Translations under genes and position numbers: made by a program
Assembly (NCBI GenBank): GCA_043744615.1
Contig: JAYTUJ010000030.1
Location: 1-64,000 of the forward strand
Length of the DNA: 64,000 nt
From: JAYTUJ01 sp043744615
GTDB taxonomy: Bacteria; Patescibacteriota; Minisyncoccia; Phycocordibacterales; CAIRYW01
Reading direction: 5' to 3'
The notes under the pieces: generated by a model
What the model was told of the DNA's origin: nothing
What the model saw: only the letters and a program-made list of their open reading frames with translations
Database searches by the model: none
Shown here: piece by piece, positions 17,214-24,840 of the stretch
Layout of the letters: every line of letters begins with the position of its first letter
How positions within the stretch are numbered: position 1 is the stretch's first letter

Positions 17214-18695
17214 CTATTTTTTTCTAAATTGAATTGCTTCAAGCACGTGTTCTTTTTTTACTGTATCTGAAAACTCAATACAAGCAATTGTTTTTGCTAT
17301 TGAAATTATTTTTTCTCTTGACCGCATTGATATACCGAGTGACTCGATGCAATTATTTACAAGCTCAAGAGCGTCTTTTTCTATACTAATATTTTTTTTA
17401 TCAATTTTTCGCACCCGATAAATATTTTCTTGAATCACTTTATAGTTTTTTAATATCTCTGTTTCGTCCCCCACTATTTCTTCTTTGTTTTTTATTGCAG
17501 ATACTTCACACCATATATCAATACGGTCTTGAATCGGCCCAGATATTTTTTTTAAATATTTTTTGATTTCAAATAGTCCACATGAACACAATTTAACATT
17601 TGAATTAAGATACCCACATGGACAAGGATTAAGTGTAAATATAGCTATAAAATCACAAGGGAAAGATACGAGTTCTTTGTTTTTGTATATTTGGATTACT
17701 TTTTGTTCAAGGGGTTGTCGTAAAGACTCAATAACTCTTCTATCAAATTCAGGAAATTCATCCAGAAAAAGAATTCCTTTGTGTGCAAGAGTTATTTCTC
17801 CAATCATATTATTTTTTACACCACCTATTATTTGTGCGTAAGAAGAAGTCGGATGCGGGTTTCTAAAAGGGACAGAAAAACAAATGTGTTTGTGTATCTG
17901 AGCAGCAGAGTATATACAACTAACTTCTAGTAAATCATCATCACTTAGTGCTGGTAATAAATGTTTTGCGATGTAAGCTAATGTTGTTTTTCCCGCTCCG
18001 GGTGGCCCTTGAAATGCAATATGGTGTTTGCCCGCACAAGCTATTTCAAGTGCACGCAGTGCATTTTTTTGTCCATACAATATCGGTATAGAATTTTCAT
18101 TTTTATCTTGATTGTTCGATAAAGTTTTTTCAGAAATTTTATCGAAAATTTTTTCTTTATAGACTCCCTTAAAAAAGCTAATAACGTCCTGAACTTTTTC
18201 TATATAAATTATATTTTTTGATTGTATATTTGTTTCTAAAATAGAAAGCTCAGCTTTGTTTTTTAAAGGGACAAATATAAAGGACATGTTATGCTCAAAA
18301 ACTTTTTGTATCATGGGTAATATACCTGTTGCAGAAAGTACTGTTCCATCAAGTGAAAGCTCGCCAATAAATAAAGATAATTCTGTCTGTTTGTTTTTTA
18401 TTTCACCACAAGAGATAAGATATCCAACAGCAATTGCAAGATCAAACATTGAACCCTCTTTCTTTTGATCCGAAGGTGTCAGGGAGACAATTACTTTATG
18501 ATTTTTTCTTTTTGGTGTAGGGAGTTTTGAATTTTTTAAAGCAGAACAAACTCTTTCTCTTGCCTCACCCACTGCTTTGTCCGGCAATCCCACAATTGAA
18601 AAATTATATAGTCCTATTGATACGTCAACTTCAACAGTTACAACGTAACCGCTTACTCCTTGTATTTGTGCTGAAAAAACTTTAGCTACACTCAT
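17214..18695 (-). CDS. comM: ComM/YifB-family Mg-chelatase-like AAA+ ATPase
   Basis: 493 residues, normal length. An N-terminal ChlI-type domain (VGLPDKAVGEARERV, TVSLTP-like VSLTPSDQKKEGSMFDLAIA) is followed by the AAA+ core with Walker A GPPGAGKTT (about 232-240), Walker B ILFLDEFPEF (about 305), a PCPCGY zinc-like Cys motif and the C-terminal Mg-chelatase domain. In natural transformation ComM is a helicase that extends branch migration of incoming DNA. With ComEC, PilB/PilC, RecA and RecJ also in this window, a DNA-uptake role is likely. Its start codon lies in the loop of a 12-bp inverted repeat. Confidence 0.93.
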   Translation of the reverse strand: MSVAKVFSAQIQGVSGYVVTVEVDVSIGLYNFSIVGLPDKAVGEARERVCSALKNSKLPTPKRKNHKVIVSLTPSDQKKEGSMFDLAIAVGYLISCGEIKNKQTELSLFIGELSLDGTVLSATGILPMIQKVFEHNMSFIFVPLKNKAELSILETNIQSKNIIYIEKVQDVISFFKGVYKEKIFDKISEKTLSNNQDKNENSIPILYGQKNALRALEIACAGKHHIAFQGPPGAGKTTLAYIAKHLLPALSDDDLLEVSCIYSAAQIHKHICFSVPFRNPHPTSSYAQIIGGVKNNMIGEITLAHKGILFLDEFPEFDRRVIESLRQPLEQKVIQIYKNKELVSFPCDFIAIFTLNPCPCGYLNSNVKLCSCGLFEIKKYLKKISGPIQDRIDIWCEVSAIKNKEEIVGDETEILKNYKVIQENIYRVRKIDKKNISIEKDALELVNNCIESLGISMRSREKIISIAKTIACIEFSDTVKKEHVLEAIQFRKK

Positions 18696-18713
18696 TTAAG
18701 AAGTGTAGCTAAA
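18681..18713 (-). promoter_or_regulatory. 12-bp inverted repeat spanning the comM start codon
   Basis: TTTAGCTACACT (18681-18692) and AGTGTAGCTAAA (18702-18713) are perfect complements with a 9-nt loop containing the comM ATG. Reading leftwards it is followed by G and six T, like an intrinsic terminator for the upstream gene. The minus-strand TACACT 6 nt before the ATG could also be the comM -10. Confidence 0.6.
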
Positions 18714-18760
18714 GAAGTTAAAGTTTTTATTTATTTTTTATAAATTTTATTACAAGTTTC

Positions 18761-19132
18761 TTATTGTCGGTCGTTCATGTGTTCTTTGCATGTTCGAGCC
18801 GCAGGATATGCTTCAAGTCGGTCAAGCTCAATAGGTTTTCCACTTATCTCGCAGGTACCGTAAGCGCCTTCGGAGTTTATTTTTTCAAGTGCATGTTTAA
18901 CTGCGTTTAGTTCAGTTTCTAACTGACGCAAGATAGCTGTATTTTCTTCGTAAGATTCAATTTGATCTGCGACCTCGTTTCGATCAGCTGTATCAATGTC
19001 CGCCGTGCTTGTTTTTGGTTCCCAATCAGCTGAATTATTTGGATTTCTTACCCCAACAGTTGCAAGTTCTTCTTCTAATTTTTTTAATTCTAAATTTAAT
19101 TTTTCTTTAAAGTGTTGTGTATCGATGTTCAT
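18761..19132 (-). CDS. DksA/TraR-family protein with incomplete zinc finger
   Basis: 123 residues: a helical coiled-coil-like N-terminus (about 1-85), then the DksA/TraR finger region YGTCEISGKPIELDRLEAYPAARTCKEH. Family members bind the RNA polymerase secondary channel and tune transcription. In a canonical four-Cys finger the first pair is CxxC; here the second Cys is Ser (C-E-I-S) and the last ligand position is His, so zinc binding may be altered or lost. A TATACT ends 7 nt before the start. Confidence 0.75.
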   Translation of the reverse strand: MNIDTQHFKEKLNLELKKLEEELATVGVRNPNNSADWEPKTSTADIDTADRNEVADQIESYEENTAILRQLETELNAVKHALEKINSEGAYGTCEISGKPIELDRLEAYPAARTCKEHMNDRQ

Positions 19133-19139
19133 AGTATTA

Positions 19140-19145
19140 AGTATA
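19140..19145 (-). promoter_or_regulatory. -10 element of the dksA/traR-like gene
   Basis: TATACT on the minus strand followed by 7 nt and the ATG; leaderless architecture. Confidence 0.55.
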
Positions 19146-19152
19146 CAATAAT

Positions 19153-20277
19153 CTACCTTTTTATTCTTTTAATTGTTAAACGATCTATAATTTCTTTTAA
19201 AGCCGTTTCGTCTGAAGTTATGACAAGTGTTTTTGAGTCAATAAAACAATAAAAGAAAATCAGATTTCCTTCTAGATTATTAAGAGAACGAATGTCTTTG
19301 TTATACATTAAACCATCTTGAAACTCAGGAACTTTATCTGCCGCTGTTGATGAAGACGCTATGTTTAATGATTTATCAGAATATAAAACATCATTTAGAT
19401 CTTGTCCTAAATATTTTTCCCACCCAAGCATTCCCGCGTAAGATAAGTCATAAGAATTTGTTTTCAACACTAAAAATTTAATTGGTCTATCAGAATAAAA
19501 ATTTCCAAACTCGAATACAGAATCAAGAGATCTTGTAAGTTCAGGAGGCGTTCCTGTCTGTAACAATGAAAATAGTTGGTCTGTACTTATAAGAGACTGT
19601 CCTTTTTTGATCTCATATAATTTTATTTTTCCTTGTTCTAATTTTTCTTTATCGTCATTTATTTTTTTTACAAAAGATGCCTTATCGTCTTCGTCAGAAA
19701 CTTGAATTTCACTTATTGCATCAGAGTATAAAAAATGTTGAAATGTATTTTCTTCCGGCACCACTTGGTTTTTTTGATTATTTATATTTTGTACGTACAC
19801 AAAAAGAATTGCTCCCCCTAAAAGAATAGAAAATAAAATAATTATGAAAACTATCCACCCCATTACCCCCCAAGGTTTTTTTTGTTTTTTTACAAAAGAG
19901 TTTTCATCTTCTAGTCCAAGGCTTTTTCTTTTTTGTTGCTCAGCAATTGCAATTTTTACGGTAGATAATTGGTTTGTTTCAACTGCTTGAGCAATATCGT
20001 CTTTAAAAGTTCTAACCCTCTGAATGCTGGGGTAGTCTTTATTTTCATTATTCATTACTTCACCAAAAGATGGTTTTGTAACTCTTTTTACCTCATACCT
20101 TCGATTTAGTTTCTGAGCCTCTTGAGATTTTAAATTTTGTTGAAAGTTTTGTTCCTCAACAATAGCCTGCCCAAGTTTTTGAGGAACGTTTAAACCAGGA
20201 ACGTTTAAACCTTCTTGTTTGGGTTTATTTTGTCCAAACGGTATAGAGGGGTTTTGTTTTAAACGAAAGTCATCCAT
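19153..20277 (-). CDS. single-pass membrane protein of unknown function
   Basis: 374 residues. A charged, proline-poor cytoplasmic N-terminus (~140 residues) is followed by one strong transmembrane helix (about 143-165; GWIVFIIILFSILLGGAILFVY) and a ~200-residue extracytoplasmic domain with alpha/beta character. No motif is recognised. A TATAAT ends exactly 7 nt before the ATG. It lies between dksA/traR-like and NYN-nuclease genes, which gives no clear functional hint. Similar three-part proteins occur widely in Patescibacteria genomes (general knowledge, not checked here). Confidence 0.6.
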   Translation of the reverse strand: MDDFRLKQNPSIPFGQNKPKQEGLNVPGLNVPQKLGQAIVEEQNFQQNLKSQEAQKLNRRYEVKRVTKPSFGEVMNNENKDYPSIQRVRTFKDDIAQAVETNQLSTVKIAIAEQQKRKSLGLEDENSFVKKQKKPWGVMGWIVFIIILFSILLGGAILFVYVQNINNQKNQVVPEENTFQHFLYSDAISEIQVSDEDDKASFVKKINDDKEKLEQGKIKLYEIKKGQSLISTDQLFSLLQTGTPPELTRSLDSVFEFGNFYSDRPIKFLVLKTNSYDLSYAGMLGWEKYLGQDLNDVLYSDKSLNIASSSTAADKVPEFQDGLMYNKDIRSLNNLEGNLIFFYCFIDSKTLVITSDETALKEIIDRLTIKRIKR

Positions 20278-20284
20278 TTAAAAG

Positions 20285-20290
20285 ATTATA
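20285..20290 (-). promoter_or_regulatory. -10 element of the membrane protein gene
   Basis: TATAAT on the minus strand, 7 nt before the ATG at 20277; leaderless architecture. Confidence 0.55.
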
Positions 20291-20309
20291 ACACAATCAG
20301 TGAGTCCAA

Positions 20310-20840
20310 TTAGTATTTTTTCTGTCGAGACGGTTGGTTATTTTGGCCAATTAAATATCTTTTTGGCTGTTCTGCGAGATCTAAAAAGTCATCGGCAACT
20401 TCAATAAGTTTTGCCGAAGATGATTTTCCAAAAGAAACTACTTCCACTCGACAACCTTCATGTATTTTTAAATATTCAACAAGAGGAACAAAGTCTCCGT
20501 CCCCAGAGACAATAACCACCACATCAAGTTTTTGAGCTAGTTTAATAGCATCAATAGCTAACCCTACGTCCCAATCCCCTTTTTTTGTTCCACCTGCAAA
20601 TATTTGAAGTGGTTTTGTCATAATTTCGATACCTATTCTTTCAAGTGCTTCAAAAAACATCTTTTCTTCACCAGATTCTGTGTTTATTACATAAGCAAGT
20701 GCGCGAATAAGAATTCTTTTAGAAACAGCGTCTTCGAGAATATTTGAAAAATTAACCCTTGAATGATATAGATTTTTTGCAGAATGATAAAGGTTTTGAG
20801 TATCTATAAATACTCCAACCCTTTGATTTTTATGTTTCAT
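20310..20840 (-). CDS. NYN-domain (LabA/DUF88-type) putative ribonuclease
   Basis: 176 residues. PIN-like NYN fold with the acidic residues expected for metal binding: FIDTQNLY (about residue 12), the DWDVGLAIDAIKLA segment (about 88-101) and VSGDGDFVPLV (about 110-120). NYN proteins are RNA-processing or RNA-degrading nucleases, though the substrate here is unknown. The short C-terminal tail is basic (PSRQKKY) and could contact RNA. It lies just after the rpsO terminator. Confidence 0.85.
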   Translation of the reverse strand: MKHKNQRVGVFIDTQNLYHSAKNLYHSRVNFSNILEDAVSKRILIRALAYVINTESGEEKMFFEALERIGIEIMTKPLQIFAGGTKKGDWDVGLAIDAIKLAQKLDVVVIVSGDGDFVPLVEYLKIHEGCRVEVVSFGKSSSAKLIEVADDFLDLAEQPKRYLIGQNNQPSRQKKY

Positions 20841-20855
20841 ACGTGTGTTTAATAA

Positions 20856-20882
20856 AAAAAGTGCCTTTTTAGAGCACTTTTT
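20856..20882. terminator. bidirectional-looking terminator after rpsO
   Basis: AAAAAGTGC and GCACTTTTT form a 9-bp stem around a 9-nt loop, with A/T runs on both sides. Reading leftwards it ends the rpsO transcript. Confidence 0.75.
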
Positions 20883-20891
20883 GTTTTACTA

Positions 20892-21164
20892 CTAAGCCTT
20901 TTTCTTTAATTCTAATTTTTTTGCAATAGAAGCGTATCTCTTTGGACTGTTTTTTTGTAGGTATTTCATGTGAGATTGTCTATCAGCAACCATTTGCAAT
21001 AAACCTCTTCGAGAATGGAAGTCCTTTTTGTTCTTTTTTAGATGACCACTTAATTCCTCAATTCTTTTGGTTAAAAGACCAATTTGCACCTCTGGAGACC
21101 CAGTATCTGTGTCGTGAATTTTGGTGTTTGTGATCACCTTTACTTTCTTTGTCTTGGTTAACAT
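20892..21164 (-). CDS. rpsO: 30S ribosomal protein S15
   Basis: 90 residues, the normal length. It shows the S15 core (DTGSPEVQIGLLTKRIEELSGHL..., HSRRGLLQMVADRQSHMKYL). S15 binds the 16S rRNA central domain early in assembly. The start MLTKTKK at 21164 fits the family; an upstream in-frame GTG would add six residues but overlaps the promoter, whose TAAGAT -10 ends 8 nt before the chosen ATG. It is monocistronic and ends at a terminator. Confidence 0.96.
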   Translation of the reverse strand: MLTKTKKVKVITNTKIHDTDTGSPEVQIGLLTKRIEELSGHLKKNKKDFHSRRGLLQMVADRQSHMKYLQKNSPKRYASIAKKLELKKKA

Positions 21165-21172
21165 GTGAAGGT

Positions 21173-21201
21173 ATCTTATCACGAAACCAATTATTTTGCA
21201 A
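21173..21201 (-). promoter_or_regulatory. promoter of rpsO
   Basis: Minus strand TTGCAA (21201-21196), 17-nt spacer, TG-A-TAAGAT (-10 at 21178-21173), 8 nt to the ATG. Confidence 0.6.
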
Positions 21202-21253
21202 TATCACTACAGAAGCAATAGAAAAGGTGCAATTTTAGCTTAAAAGAGCTATA

Positions 21254-22225
21254 ATGTCGGAAAATATGCAGATAAAACTATCTGATTTAAAAAGGCAGTT
21301 TCTAGAATACTTAGAAATTGAAAAAGGCCGTAGTTTAAAGACAATTAGCAACTACGATCGTTATATTTCTAGCTTTTTAACACATACAAAAGAAGAAAAC
21401 CCTTCTGCTATTAGTGATAATATGCTTCGGGAATACCGAATGTCATTAAATAGAAGGGAGTCCGGTGTTATTGAGAGTGGAAGACGTGCAACCCTAAAGA
21501 AAAAGACTCAAAATTACTACTTAATCGCAATAAGAGGCTTTTTAAAGTATCTAGCAAAGATAGGTATAACATCTTTACCTGCAGAAAGGATTGAATTAGC
21601 CAAAGTTGGTGATAGATCGCTTGATTTAATGAGTAATGAAGAGTTAAAAAGGTTATTAGCTGCTCCATCTGAGTCTGATCTCAAGTCGTTGAGAGACAAG
21701 GCTATATTAGAGATGTTATTCTCAACAGGGTTACGAGTCTCCGAACTTTGCTCTTTAAATAGGGATATTGACCTCACAAAAGATGAATTATCTGTTCGAG
21801 GTAAGGGTGATAAGGTAAGAGTTGTGTTTATATCTGAAGAAGCAAAAAATATACTTCAGCTTTATCTTAAAAAAAGAGATGATATGGACGAAGCTCTATT
21901 TGTTCATATTGCGCTAAAATCAGCCAAGTCTAAAGAAGAAGATGTTTCACGTAAAACAATTTCACGTGAAACAATGAGATTAACCAGCCGATCAATAGAA
22001 AGAATTGTAAAGTATTACGCTGTAAAAGCTGGAATATCAAAAAAAGTTACACCTCACGTCGTAAGACATAGTTTTGCTACTGATTTGCTTATAAATGGTG
22101 CAGATCTTCGCTCTGTGCAGATGATGTTGGGTCATGCAAATATATCTACAACTCAAGTTTACACACACTTTACTGATAAACAGTTAAAAGACATACATAA
22201 AAAGTTTCACGGGAAACAAAATTAA
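21254..22225 (+). CDS. xerD: XerC/XerD-type tyrosine recombinase
   Basis: 323 residues: an N-terminal SAM-like core-binding domain (about 8-105) and a C-terminal catalytic domain with Arg (STGLRVSEL, about 160), Lys (RGKGDKVR), HxxR (TPHVVRHSFATDL, about 273), His (MLGHANISTTQ) and the Tyr nucleophile (VYTHF). These enzymes resolve chromosome dimers at dif. Whether it works alone or with a second Xer protein cannot be told. A TATAAT overlaps the ATG at 21254, so translation may begin at the ATG at 21266. The gene contains three parS-like sites. Confidence 0.9.
   Translation: MSENMQIKLSDLKRQFLEYLEIEKGRSLKTISNYDRYISSFLTHTKEENPSAISDNMLREYRMSLNRRESGVIESGRRATLKKKTQNYYLIAIRGFLKYLAKIGITSLPAERIELAKVGDRSLDLMSNEELKRLLAAPSESDLKSLRDKAILEMLFSTGLRVSELCSLNRDIDLTKDELSVRGKGDKVRVVFISEEAKNILQLYLKKRDDMDEALFVHIALKSAKSKEEDVSRKTISRETMRLTSRSIERIVKYYAVKAGISKKVTPHVVRHSFATDLLINGADLRSVQMMLGHANISTTQVYTHFTDKQLKDIHKKFHGKQN
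21943..21958 (+). other. parS-like site 1
   Basis: TGTTTCACGTAAAACA, one mismatch to the ParB site consensus TGTTTCACGTGAAACA, inside the Xer gene. Confidence 0.75.
21958..21973 (+). other. parS-like site 2
   Basis: AATTTCACGTGAAACA, two mismatches to the parS consensus with a perfect central palindrome; abuts site 1. Confidence 0.7.
22203..22218 (+). other. parS-like site 3
   Basis: AGTTTCACGGGAAACA, two mismatches to the parS consensus, at the 3' end of the Xer gene. Confidence 0.6.
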
Positions 22226-22251
22226 GTTATAGTTAAGTAACATAAATTTAA

Positions 22252-22267
22252 TGTTACACATGAAACT
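22252..22267 (+). other. parS-like site 4
   Basis: TGTTACACATGAAACT, three mismatches to the general consensus but 15 of 16 identical to sites 5 and 6. It contains the exonuclease III start codon. Confidence 0.55.
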
Positions 22268-23030
22268 AATATCTTGGAATGTTAATGGAATAAGAGCTTG
22301 GCACAAAAAAGAAGCCTATAAAGAGGTTTTTAAGCTAAAACCAGATATTCTTTGCCTGCAAGAGATAAAAGCTGAAGAATCTCAGATTCCACAGGATGTT
22401 TCATGTGTAACAGGCTACACAAGTATTTTTGAGTCTTCTAAAGCAAAGAAGGGTTATAGCGGTGTCGCTGTTTATACAAAGGATAAACCTGTTACACATG
22501 AAACAAAGCTAGGTGTTTCCGAATTAGATCAAGAAGGAAGGGTCATTGTGGCTATTTTTGAAAAGATAGTTCTACTTAACTGCTATTTCCCAAATGGTGG
22601 TGGAGGCCCAGAAAGATTAGAGTATAAACTCAAATACTACGATCAGTTTTTAAAAGTTATCGAAAAGTATCGAAAAGACGGTTACGGAGTTATTTTTTGT
22701 GGAGATATAAATACTGCTCATAAAGAGGTTGATCTTGCTCGCCCAAAAGAGAATGAAAAAAATACAGGTTTCTTGCCAATCGAACGTGCTTGGATAGATA
22801 AACTAGTTAGTTTAGGCTACGTCGATACTTTTAGACATGTTAATCGTGAAACAAAAGATGCCTATAGCTACTGGGATATGAAAACTTTTGCTCGACAAAG
22901 GAATGTTGGGTGGAGGATAGACTATTTTTTTGTGAGCCCAGACCTTGTTGATAAGATAAAAGACGCGTATATATTGTCTGATATACAAGGTTCAGATCAT
23001 TGTCCTATAGTACTTGAAATCGATTTATAG
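22260..23030 (+). CDS. xth: exodeoxyribonuclease III / AP endonuclease
   Basis: 256 residues of the exonuclease III family. Visible motifs are WNVNGIRA (Asn, metal site), LQEIKAEE (catalytic Glu, about 35), CGDINTAH (Asp/Asn, about 148-152), WRIDYFF and the C-terminal SDHCPI (Asp-His dyad). It incises abasic sites and degrades 3' ends in base-excision repair. The start MKLISWN is standard; an in-frame ATG 9 nt upstream is less likely. Sites 4-7 of the parS-like cluster fall at its start and within its coding region. Confidence 0.95.
   Translation: MKLISWNVNGIRAWHKKEAYKEVFKLKPDILCLQEIKAEESQIPQDVSCVTGYTSIFESSKAKKGYSGVAVYTKDKPVTHETKLGVSELDQEGRVIVAIFEKIVLLNCYFPNGGGGPERLEYKLKYYDQFLKVIEKYRKDGYGVIFCGDINTAHKEVDLARPKENEKNTGFLPIERAWIDKLVSLGYVDTFRHVNRETKDAYSYWDMKTFARQRNVGWRIDYFFVSPDLVDKIKDAYILSDIQGSDHCPIVLEIDL
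22397..22412 (-). other. parS-like site 5
   Basis: Minus strand TGTTACACATGAAACA, two mismatches to the general consensus. Together with the two preceding bases it is an exact 18-nt inverted copy of site 6. Confidence 0.7.
22490..22505 (+). other. parS-like site 6
   Basis: TGTTACACATGAAACA, identical to site 5 in the opposite orientation; two mismatches to the parS consensus. Confidence 0.7.
22838..22853 (+). other. parS-like site 7 (weak)
   Basis: TGTTAATCGTGAAACA, three mismatches, with an intact right half-site. Confidence 0.4.
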
Positions 23031-23032
23031 CC

Positions 23033-24496
23033 TTATTTAACAAAGTGTTTTTTGTTTATTGACTCAACAGCTTTCTTGTTCTCTTCTTCGATTATTTTTC
23101 TTCCTTCTTGTCCTTTTAAAAATAGTTCCACATCACTTAAGGTATCTAATTCTTTTACTCGCAGTGTGAGTAGTTCAACAGTATTCATCTTAGGATCTTC
23201 TATAACTTCATAGAATAAAGCATACAGTATATGACCAATTCGAGGTCCTGCTTTTGAATTTGTTATTTCTATTATATTACCCCCATTCAGTTTTAAGCTT
23301 GTCACGGATACAGGATCACGCATGACCTCATCAATCATAGCCTTGTATTTACGAAGTCTATAAGGATCTTCTTTTGGTCTTCCTGTACCAATACGATCAC
23401 ACATTCGAAGGTTAGTAAGCTTTTCTATGTTTTCTTTTCCAACATTAGCAACAATTCTTCGAACAGCCGAAAGGGTAATATTCTCAGTATCACTAAAAAA
23501 CATGTGCCAACGGATAAGTTTACAAACAGTTTCAATTAATCTTTTAGGGAATTTTAATCTTTCTAATATAATTTTAGCCATTCGACTTCCCACAACTTCG
23601 TGGTTATAAAAGGTCCATTCCTTCTTTTCTTTTGAAAACTCACGAGTTTTTGGTTTTCCTACGTCGTGTAATAAAGCAGATATTCTTATTTCAAAATCCC
23701 ATTTTTTATCAGCGGCATGTTGTAGGCTTCGTAAAAGATGTTCAAAAACATCAAAAGAGTGAGCTTGATTTTGTTCACAACCAACACCTTCTAGTAATTC
23801 GGGGATAATATAGCCTAAAAGATTGAGTTTTTGAGCAAAAACAATACCTTGCATTGGTTTATCTGAATTTAAGATACGGATAAGTTCATCTCGTATTCTT
23901 TCAAAAGCGATGTTTTTGAGCAGTGCGCTATCGTTAAAAATAGACAACGCCGTCTCACTACTTATTGTAAAGTCTAATTCTGACGCGAGACGAATAGCTC
24001 GTAACATACGTAAGCCATCTTCTTTAAATCGTTGATCAGGGTCGCCAACAGCCTTTATAAGCTTTAATTCTAAGTCTTTTCTTCCGTTAAAAGGATCTAT
24101 AATTAAATCTGCCGAAGAGTCGTAGGCTATGGCGTTTATCGTAAAGTCTCTTCTTTGAAGGTCTTCGTCAATTTTTTCACTAAACTCTACATTGTCAGGG
24201 TGTCTGTTATCAGAATAAGCAGACTCTTTTCGATAAGGTGTCACTTCAACTATTTTTAAGCTCGGTTCTTCACATTCTTCGTTAACAACACCGACTGTCC
24301 CAAAGGTGTTTTCATAAAATGTCTTTGGAAATAAGGCTATAATCTGGTCAGGGGTGGCATTAGTAGTTACATCCCAGTCTTTTGGAGTTCTACCTAAAAT
24401 AAGGTCTCTTACACATCCTCCTACTAAAAAAGCCTCGAAATTAGCATTTTTTAGTGTATTTGTTACATGTGAAACCTCTTTTGGTATGTTAAACAC
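23033..24496 (-). CDS. cca: CCA-adding tRNA nucleotidyltransferase with HD domain
   Basis: 487 residues. The class II nucleotidyltransferase head shows GGCVRDLILGRTPKDWDVTT (about 27-46) and the RRDFTINAIAYD motif (about 112). An RNA-binding middle section and an HD phosphohydrolase domain (LLHDVGKPKT, about 273) follow. The enzyme builds or repairs the 3' CCA of tRNAs, needed here because at least two of the four nearby tRNA genes lack an encoded CCA. The start is GTG, 6 nt after a TACAAT element. A parS-like site lies near the 5' end. Confidence 0.93.
   Translation of the reverse strand: MFNIPKEVSHVTNTLKNANFEAFLVGGCVRDLILGRTPKDWDVTTNATPDQIIALFPKTFYENTFGTVGVVNEECEEPSLKIVEVTPYRKESAYSDNRHPDNVEFSEKIDEDLQRRDFTINAIAYDSSADLIIDPFNGRKDLELKLIKAVGDPDQRFKEDGLRMLRAIRLASELDFTISSETALSIFNDSALLKNIAFERIRDELIRILNSDKPMQGIVFAQKLNLLGYIIPELLEGVGCEQNQAHSFDVFEHLLRSLQHAADKKWDFEIRISALLHDVGKPKTREFSKEKKEWTFYNHEVVGSRMAKIILERLKFPKRLIETVCKLIRWHMFFSDTENITLSAVRRIVANVGKENIEKLTNLRMCDRIGTGRPKEDPYRLRKYKAMIDEVMRDPVSVTSLKLNGGNIIEITNSKAGPRIGHILYALFYEVIEDPKMNTVELLTLRVKELDTLSDVELFLKGQEGRKIIEEENKKAVESINKKHFVK
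24461..24476 (+). other. parS-like site 8 (weak)
   Basis: TGTTACATGTGAAACC, three mismatches to the consensus, inside cca about 2 kb from the main cluster. Confidence 0.45.
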
Positions 24497-24502
24497 TGTT
24501 AT

Positions 24503-24508
24503 ATTGTA
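24503..24508 (-). promoter_or_regulatory. -10 element of cca
   Basis: TACAAT on the minus strand, 6 nt before the GTG start; leaderless architecture. Confidence 0.5.
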
Positions 24509-24526
24509 GTATACATGAAAAGAATA

Positions 24527-24535
24527 TGCTATAAT
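24527..24535 (+). promoter_or_regulatory. extended -10 promoter of the tRNA-Arg/tRNA-Gly pair
   Basis: TG-C-TATAAT on the plus strand; predicted start about 24542, upstream of tRNA-Arg. Confidence 0.6.
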
Positions 24536-24575
24536 TTCTTGAGCCTTATAAAATAGGCTTTAAAGTAGGTTTTAT

Positions 24576-24650
24576 GCTCTTGTGGTGAAATGGATATCAC
24601 AACGGTCTTCGGAACCGTTATTGTGGGTTCGAATCCTGCCAGGAGCACCA
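24576..24650 (+). tRNA. tRNA-Arg(UCG)
   Basis: Complete cloverleaf: acceptor GCTCTTG pairs with CAGGAGC, the T arm contains GGTTCGAATCC, the anticodon loop is CTTCGGA giving UCG. The CCA end is encoded. It reads CGA by direct pairing, matching the strong CGA preference of the protein genes here. Confidence 0.95.
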
Positions 24651-24687
24651 TTTTTTAAAAACATCTGTGATACCAATGTTTTTTAAT

Positions 24688-24758
24688 GCGGGTATGGTTT
24701 AGTGGTAGAATACGTCCTTGCCAAGGATGAGACGAGAGTTCGATTCTCTCTACCCGCA
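24688..24758 (+). tRNA. tRNA-Gly(GCC)
   Basis: Acceptor GCGGGTA pairs with TACCCGC, the T loop is GTTCGATTC, and the anticodon is GCC in the loop TTGCCAA. The CCA is not encoded (the gene is followed by CACG), so the CCA-adding enzyme is needed. Confidence 0.95.
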
Positions 24759-24840
24759 CACGCTAGTAAGATAGACCGAGAAGGCTGAAAGTTGATAAAT
24801 TACTACTCAAACCTCTTAAAATAAGTTAACATTGAGTTAT

